The notes under the pieces are model-generated. The model was not told where the DNA came from. It did no database searches and was given only the letters and a program-made list of their open reading frames with translations. Of a stretch of DNA of 64,000 bases, positions 60,319 to 64,000 are shown piece after piece. The DNA lies in NCBI GenBank assembly GCA_041398025.1, contig JAWKVM010000019.1, positions 1 to 64,000 on the forward strand. The letters are read 5' to 3'. This stretch comes from JANQPX01 sp041398025 (lineage in GTDB: Bacteria; Pseudomonadota; Alphaproteobacteria; Geminicoccales; Geminicoccaceae). Each line of letters starts with the position of its first letter. The stretch's first letter is position 1. The position numbers were made by a program, and so were the translations under genes.

Positions 60319-62723
60319 CAGGCAGCCTCCCCCGCGCTCGACGTTTGCCGATGTTTGAGAACCGCATGGATCGCTTCGGCGATGCTGAGACCATCTCGTC
60401 GATAGCGGTCGATCTCTGCGGTCTCAGCAGGCAGGGTCGAGTAGAGAAGCTGAACGAAGGGGCTCACCACCAGACGGCCGACCCCGGCGCCTGCACCGGT
60501 GTGACAGTAGATCTCGCTATAGCGGCCGACCTTGGTGTGAACGGTGCGCAGGAGCGAGACACCGAAGGATGAGAGCGGCAGCCGGCCGCTGGCAGCCAGG
60601 CTGCTGATGGTTTCCGCCTTTTGGCCGAGCAGAAACATGTTGGCCGAGTTCTCCACCACGGCCTGGCCGACCGACGAGGCGTAGAGATCGCCCATCGATT
60701 GGGTGATGGTCACGGCGGCGCCGTTATATTTCCGGAAACGGCGATAGCCGTGCTCAATGAACTTGCCGACATCGCCATCGGTCAGGAGATCCCAGGCCTC
60801 GTCGATGAACACCAGCTTGAGCCTGGAGCGGTCGCCCAGATACATGGCCTGCTGGATCTGATAGATCAGCTGGAGCAGCACGACCTTCTGCAGATGACGG
60901 CGGTTCCTCAGATGCTCGAGCTCGAGCACGGTCAGATCGTTCTCGAACGACACGGTATTGGCGCCGCTGAAGTAGCTGCCATAGGAGCCGTTGCCGCTGA
61001 ACGCGTAGAGCTGCTGACCGATATCCCGTACCCGCTGATCCCTGTCGTCGAGGAGCACCGCGATGAGCTGGTCGATCGTGGTGTCGCGGCCGTGTTTGGC
61101 GAAGGTCTCGCGCAGCGCGCGCGACAGGGCGGCTTTTTGCAGATCGCTCAGCCGCTCGTTGGGCGCTGCCATGGCGGCGACCAGGCCTTCAAGCATGTCG
61201 GCCTCGTCGTCATAGTCTTCGACCAGGGCAAACGGATTGAGGCCAATCTTGTTGGTCTTATCGAATTCCATGAACTCGCCGCCCAGGATATCGGCGAGCT
61301 TCTGGTACGAGCGGCCGATGTCGATCACCCAGATCTGGGCGCCAGCGGCGAGATAAGCGTAGATCAGATCGTTGGCGAAGAAGCTTTTGCCGGAGCCCGA
61401 CTGAGCGGCGATGACCGCATTATAGTTGGTCGACGACTCGAACAGATCGATACCCATGACCTGGCCGTTTCTGGACAGCAGCGTGACGCGCGGCGATGCC
61501 GCCCCTTTCCAATCGCTGAACAGCGGCAGCAGGCTGGTGGCATGCTGTGTGGTCATGGTGCGGTAACGGCCGAGATCGACGATGACCTGCCGATCGGCGC
61601 CGAAGGGCAGCATGTTCAGGAAGACCGGCAGCGGGATGAAGCGATCCGGCAGCAGCGTGAAGTTGCGCTCGGCCCAGTAGTTGATGGCGCTGGCAACCCG
61701 CGCATCGGCTTCCGTCTCACTGTCGCCGAGGATCGCGAGCGAACAGGCGATGCGCACCAGCTTGTGGCCGTCCTCGAGGCTGGCGAAAAGCGTCTCGTAG
61801 TCATGGCGCCGAATGCCCAGCTGCGGCACCCATTTGAGCATGGGGCCATACGCCATGTTGGTGGTCCATTGCCGCTTGGCGCTGAGACCCGTTCTGGTTT
61901 TCTGCTGGTCAGGAAAGACCAGATTGGTGGTGAGCAGAAACGGGTATTTGAGGCCGCGATGGCCGCTCATGATGTCGCTGATCAGGTAGCTGAGATAGCC
62001 GAAGTTCACGGCCGGCGGAAAGGTCTTGACCGAAAGGGTGCGGACCCGCGTCTCGCCCAGCCACAGACCATCCCGATCGTGGCGGACATCGACATCGTCA
62101 TCGAACAGCTGTTCGGCGATCAGCCGCTGGTCGTCGATCGGGACCGCGCCGCGCCGACGCCAGGGCGCATGGCGGCCCCGATTGAGGAACGGTGCGAGAG
62201 CGCTGGCATAGCGCTTCGGATCGAGATGGATGGGGGCGACACCGACATCGCGAAGGCACTGCTCGGCGCGCCGCTGCAGGGCACCGACGCTCTCCATGTC
62301 CTGATCGTTGGGCTGGCGCGCGCCGTCGATCGGCACCTTCATGGTGATGATCAATTGAAAGTCGCGCACGAAGGTCGCGGTTTGCGGCAGGGCGCGATGG
62401 GTCCCTGCCTCCAAGAAAGCAAGCCGATCCTTGGCGGCGTGGCGCAGGATCGGTGCATTGTCAGGGCTGTGAAGCGCCTCGACCGCATAGGTGAACGGTT
62501 TGATGTTGGGCGACGCCGTCAGACAAAAGGACATCATCGTGCCGGCTGGCCAGTCTTCTTCGAGAAGGACGCGCAAGCGGCTCTCGGTCTTGTCGTCACC
62601 GCCGGTCAAGGGCTGACAAAGGAAGCCGAAGGCCAGGGTCTGATCGGCGCAAAAGAACAGCTTCTGGTCAGGCTCATAGGCGAGGACCGGCAGCAGCGAT
62701 CCGGTTCGGTCTTCGGCGGTCAT
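60318..62723 (-). CDS. traC: Type IV secretion ATPase TraC
   Basis: An 801-residue cytoplasmic ATPase (VirB4 family) powering pilus assembly. Walker A lies in AAQSGSGKSFFANDL near residue 445; Walker B in LKLVFIDEAWDLL near 638. The N-terminal TraC domain starts SLLPVLAYEPDQKLFFC. ATG 62723 overlaps the DsbC-like stop by four bases; the frame is open to 63053 but those residues are a shadow of the neighbouring gene. Confidence 0.95.
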   Translation of the reverse strand: MTAEDRTGSLLPVLAYEPDQKLFFCADQTLAFGFLCQPLTGGDDKTESRLRVLLEEDWPAGTMMSFCLTASPNIKPFTYAVEALHSPDNAPILRHAAKDRLAFLEAGTHRALPQTATFVRDFQLIITMKVPIDGARQPNDQDMESVGALQRRAEQCLRDVGVAPIHLDPKRYASALAPFLNRGRHAPWRRRGAVPIDDQRLIAEQLFDDDVDVRHDRDGLWLGETRVRTLSVKTFPPAVNFGYLSYLISDIMSGHRGLKYPFLLTTNLVFPDQQKTRTGLSAKRQWTTNMAYGPMLKWVPQLGIRRHDYETLFASLEDGHKLVRIACSLAILGDSETEADARVASAINYWAERNFTLLPDRFIPLPVFLNMLPFGADRQVIVDLGRYRTMTTQHATSLLPLFSDWKGAASPRVTLLSRNGQVMGIDLFESSTNYNAVIAAQSGSGKSFFANDLIYAYLAAGAQIWVIDIGRSYQKLADILGGEFMEFDKTNKIGLNPFALVEDYDDEADMLEGLVAAMAAPNERLSDLQKAALSRALRETFAKHGRDTTIDQLIAVLLDDRDQRVRDIGQQLYAFSGNGSYGSYFSGANTVSFENDLTVLELEHLRNRRHLQKVVLLQLIYQIQQAMYLGDRSRLKLVFIDEAWDLLTDGDVGKFIEHGYRRFRKYNGAAVTITQSMGDLYASSVGQAVVENSANMFLLGQKAETISSLAASGRLPLSSFGVSLLRTVHTKVGRYSEIYCHTGAGAGVGRLVVSPFVQLLYSTLPAETAEIDRYRRDGLSIAEAIHAVLKHRQTSSAGEAA

Positions 62724-63229
62724 GGTTTGGTTCCTCGGGCGAGCCAGGCATCGAGATCCGTGCGGAGACCCTGGCTGACGTCGCCATCCGATCGAATGAT
62801 GAAGGGCACAGCTACGATCCGCCGGCGCTTCGCCTCGGCGTAGCGCGCTTCGATCCGGCCAAGGTCGCAGGGTTCCCGTTGCGGCAGGATGATGTCCTGA
62901 TGCAGCAAAAACGCACGGACGGCCGCATCGTGATCGGCGGCGCAGGCCATGGCGCGCACGCGCTGGGCGTCGTAGCTGGTGAACGAGATGGGCAGGACGA
63001 TGACGCGGTAGCGTTCCGCCAGGGCCGGCAGGTGGTCGACCAGCTGCCGGCAATAGGGACAGCTTGGTGCGGTGAACACGACGACCTCGTCATGACCTTC
63101 GCCCAAGACGATGGGCGCAAACCGATCCCATCCACCGGTCGCCGAACCAGCATGTGCTGTGACAGTAGAGGCGAGCGCCATCAGGCACGCAGCGGCCATC
63201 GACAGCCTCCGCCGAGACGTGATCGTCAT
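62720..63229 (-). CDS. DsbC-like periplasmic thioredoxin-fold protein
   Basis: A 169-residue protein with a signal peptide (LSMAAACLMALASTVTAHA) and thioredoxin-fold core with redox motif CPYC (FTAPSCPYCRQLVDHL near residue 57) and a cis-Pro in AVPFIIRSDG near 141. F-type operons often encode DsbC or TrbB-like isomerases to fold the many disulfides of TraU and TraN. It begins 25 bases after the pilin gene. Confidence 0.85.
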   Translation of the reverse strand: MTITSRRRLSMAAACLMALASTVTAHAGSATGGWDRFAPIVLGEGHDEVVVFTAPSCPYCRQLVDHLPALAERYRVIVLPISFTSYDAQRVRAMACAADHDAAVRAFLLHQDIILPQREPCDLGRIEARYAEAKRRRIVAVPFIIRSDGDVSQGLRTDLDAWLARGTKP

Positions 63230-63254
63230 GGTGATGTCGCTTTCTGCTGATGCG

Positions 63255-63617
63255 CTACGGCGCTGCGGATTCGATCACGGCGAGCACCGCCGGCAGTTGG
63301 TTGGCGACCATCGGATGCTGAACCACGGTCGCGGTGACGATGTTGTCAACGATGGTCGGCGCGTTGACCAAACCGAGCGCGCTGGCAACGCCGATGCCGA
63401 AGGCCGCGATGCTCTGCCGGGCGATGCCGATGGCCACGCCGGCAACCACCATGACCACGGCAATGATCCGCCCGAGGATGCCTTCCACCCAATCGGTCAG
63501 CGTGTCATAGACTTCCGAGAATTCTTCGCCGCCACCGCCGGCGAAGGCATCCGGCGATGCGACGAAAAAGGTGCCTGCGGCCAGGGCGGCAAGGGGAAGT
63601 GTCTGTCTGATCTTCAT
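63255..63617 (-). CDS. Pilin-like protein of the F-type conjugation system (TraA-like)
   Basis: A 120-residue protein with a signal (LPLAALAAGTFFVASPDAFA) and two hydrophobic segments (IIAVVMVVAGVAIGIA near residue 55 and AAFGIGVASALGLVN near 70), the layout of VirB2/TraA pilins. It precedes DsbC-like and traC. Downstream order in F would be traL-traE-traK-traB-traV before traC, which are absent here. Sequence match to TraA itself is weak, as usual for pilins. Confidence 0.65.
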   Translation of the reverse strand: MKIRQTLPLAALAAGTFFVASPDAFAGGGGEEFSEVYDTLTDWVEGILGRIIAVVMVVAGVAIGIARQSIAAFGIGVASALGLVNAPTIVDNIVTATVVQHPMVANQLPAVLAVIESAAP

Positions 63618-63805
63618 GTTCGATCTCCAATTGTCGAAGAGATCACAACACGAAAATGAATGACGATGTTGCCCGCACGGACACCAAAATCGGGCTCCGT
63701 GCGGGCAACACGCGTCTCCTGTCCGATGCCATCATGGAGCACCAATCTGGATCGAGGTCACGGTTCCAGCCGGCCTCGATCGCCCCTGGCAAAGGACGAC
63801 AAGGC

Positions 63806-64000
63806 ATGCAAACCCCAGCTGATGGAGCCGTCACCCTGGTCCCGCCATCAGGCGCGTATATCAATCCCCTCTATGAGTTTTGGCAGCGGCATCCCGATCT
63901 CGTCGATGATGCCGCCTGTTTGTGGGATCAGTCAGAGCAGGTGCCGTGTTTGTGCCAGCGCTTTTTGGTCTATCTCAGCACCGACCTGTACTGGGTCACG
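63806..64000 (+). CDS. Partial ORF of unknown function running off the right edge
   Basis: An open frame of 65 codons from ATG 63806 without stop to the window end. AAAGGA lies 10 bases upstream. The product begins MQTPADGAVTLVPPSGAYI and continues with NPLYEFWQRHPDLVDD, and contains Cys residues and aromatic clusters; I do not recognise it. Its divergent position beside the conjugation operon and its normal codon use make it likely to be a real gene of the element. Confidence 0.5.
   Translation, partial: MQTPADGAVTLVPPSGAYINPLYEFWQRHPDLVDDAACLWDQSEQVPCLCQRFLVYLSTDLYWVT

Larger units (their letters stand above)
52028..64000. mobile_element. Integrated conjugative element (left part), inserted at tRNA-Pro
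   Basis: From the 3' end of tRNA-Pro to the right edge there are only accessory genes: an IS21 istB remnant, an Mrr-type restriction gene, an AlpA-like regulator and an F-type mating-pair-formation operon. The sharp change from a conserved housekeeping block, the lower GC of the restriction gene and the conjugation genes support an ICE. The other end, integrase, relaxase and coupling protein are not in the window, so the far boundary is unknown. Confidence 0.75.

Overview
The window is a GC-rich bacterial chromosome segment that reads as alphaproteobacterial. The best marker is the ordered block bamE / ubiquinol-cytochrome c chaperone / yceD (DUF177) / rpmF / plsX / fabH / ihfA / merR-like / tRNA-Pro at 46.7-52.0 kb, which is typical of that class. 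A DUF1127 protein, an F-type conjugation module of the kind seen in alphaproteobacterial elements and GC-rich codon use fit the same reading. Rhodospirillales or Rhizobiales-like lineages are plausible, but I cannot name a genus.

Layout. 0-3.2 kb: a DUF1127 protein, then an EboA-like / EboB-like TatD hydrolase / YtoQ / glyoxalase-fold run. 3.3-5.9 kb: an orphan TRAP solute-binding protein and, on the opposite strand, an O6-alkylguanine-DNA alkyltransferase and a fumarylacetoacetase-family enzyme. 6.1-8.7 kb: a GTP-cyclohydrolase-II-like protein overlapping a URC4/DUF1688 protein, the signature pair of the URC uracil-degradation route. 9-12.6 kb: inorganic pyrophosphatase, beta-carbonic anhydrase and a half-size ABC exporter. 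12.7-14.9 kb: a lower-GC accessory cassette that looks like a polymorphic toxin with immunity-type small genes. 15.0-17.1 kb: a three-gene overlapping operon of a radical SAM enzyme, a TauD-type Fe(II)/2-oxoglutarate dioxygenase and an HlyC-type lysine acyltransferase, with no RTX protoxin in view. I regard this as the strongest candidate for an undescribed system. 17.3-26.1 kb: housekeeping metabolism (succinate-semialdehyde dehydrogenase, glutathione reductase, type II DAHP synthase, RibB with a degenerate GTP cyclohydrolase domain, a nicotinate phosphoribosyltransferase-like enzyme). 26.3-29.1 kb: MscL and an envelope-type group with two helix-hairpin-helix-like proteins. 29.4-46.7 kb: a dimethylglycine-dehydrogenase-like oxidase, phosphoglucose isomerase, an SDR, a broken Rieske oxygenase gene, an EamA exporter, an Lrp regulator divergent from a fused indolepyruvate ferredoxin oxidoreductase, a UDP-xylose-synthase-like enzyme, AspRS, RNase D and a small epimerase.

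52.0-64.0 kb: an integrated mobile element begins right after tRNA-Pro(GGG). It carries an IS21 istB remnant, a lower-GC Mrr-type restriction endonuclease, an AlpA-like regulator, and an F-type conjugation operon on the minus strand (pilin, DsbC-like, TraC, TrbI, S26 TraF, a TrbC-TraW fusion, TraU, TraN). Most of its genes overlap by 4 bases. TraL/E/K/B/V are not where the F order would put them. No integrase is in view, so the element continues past the right edge.
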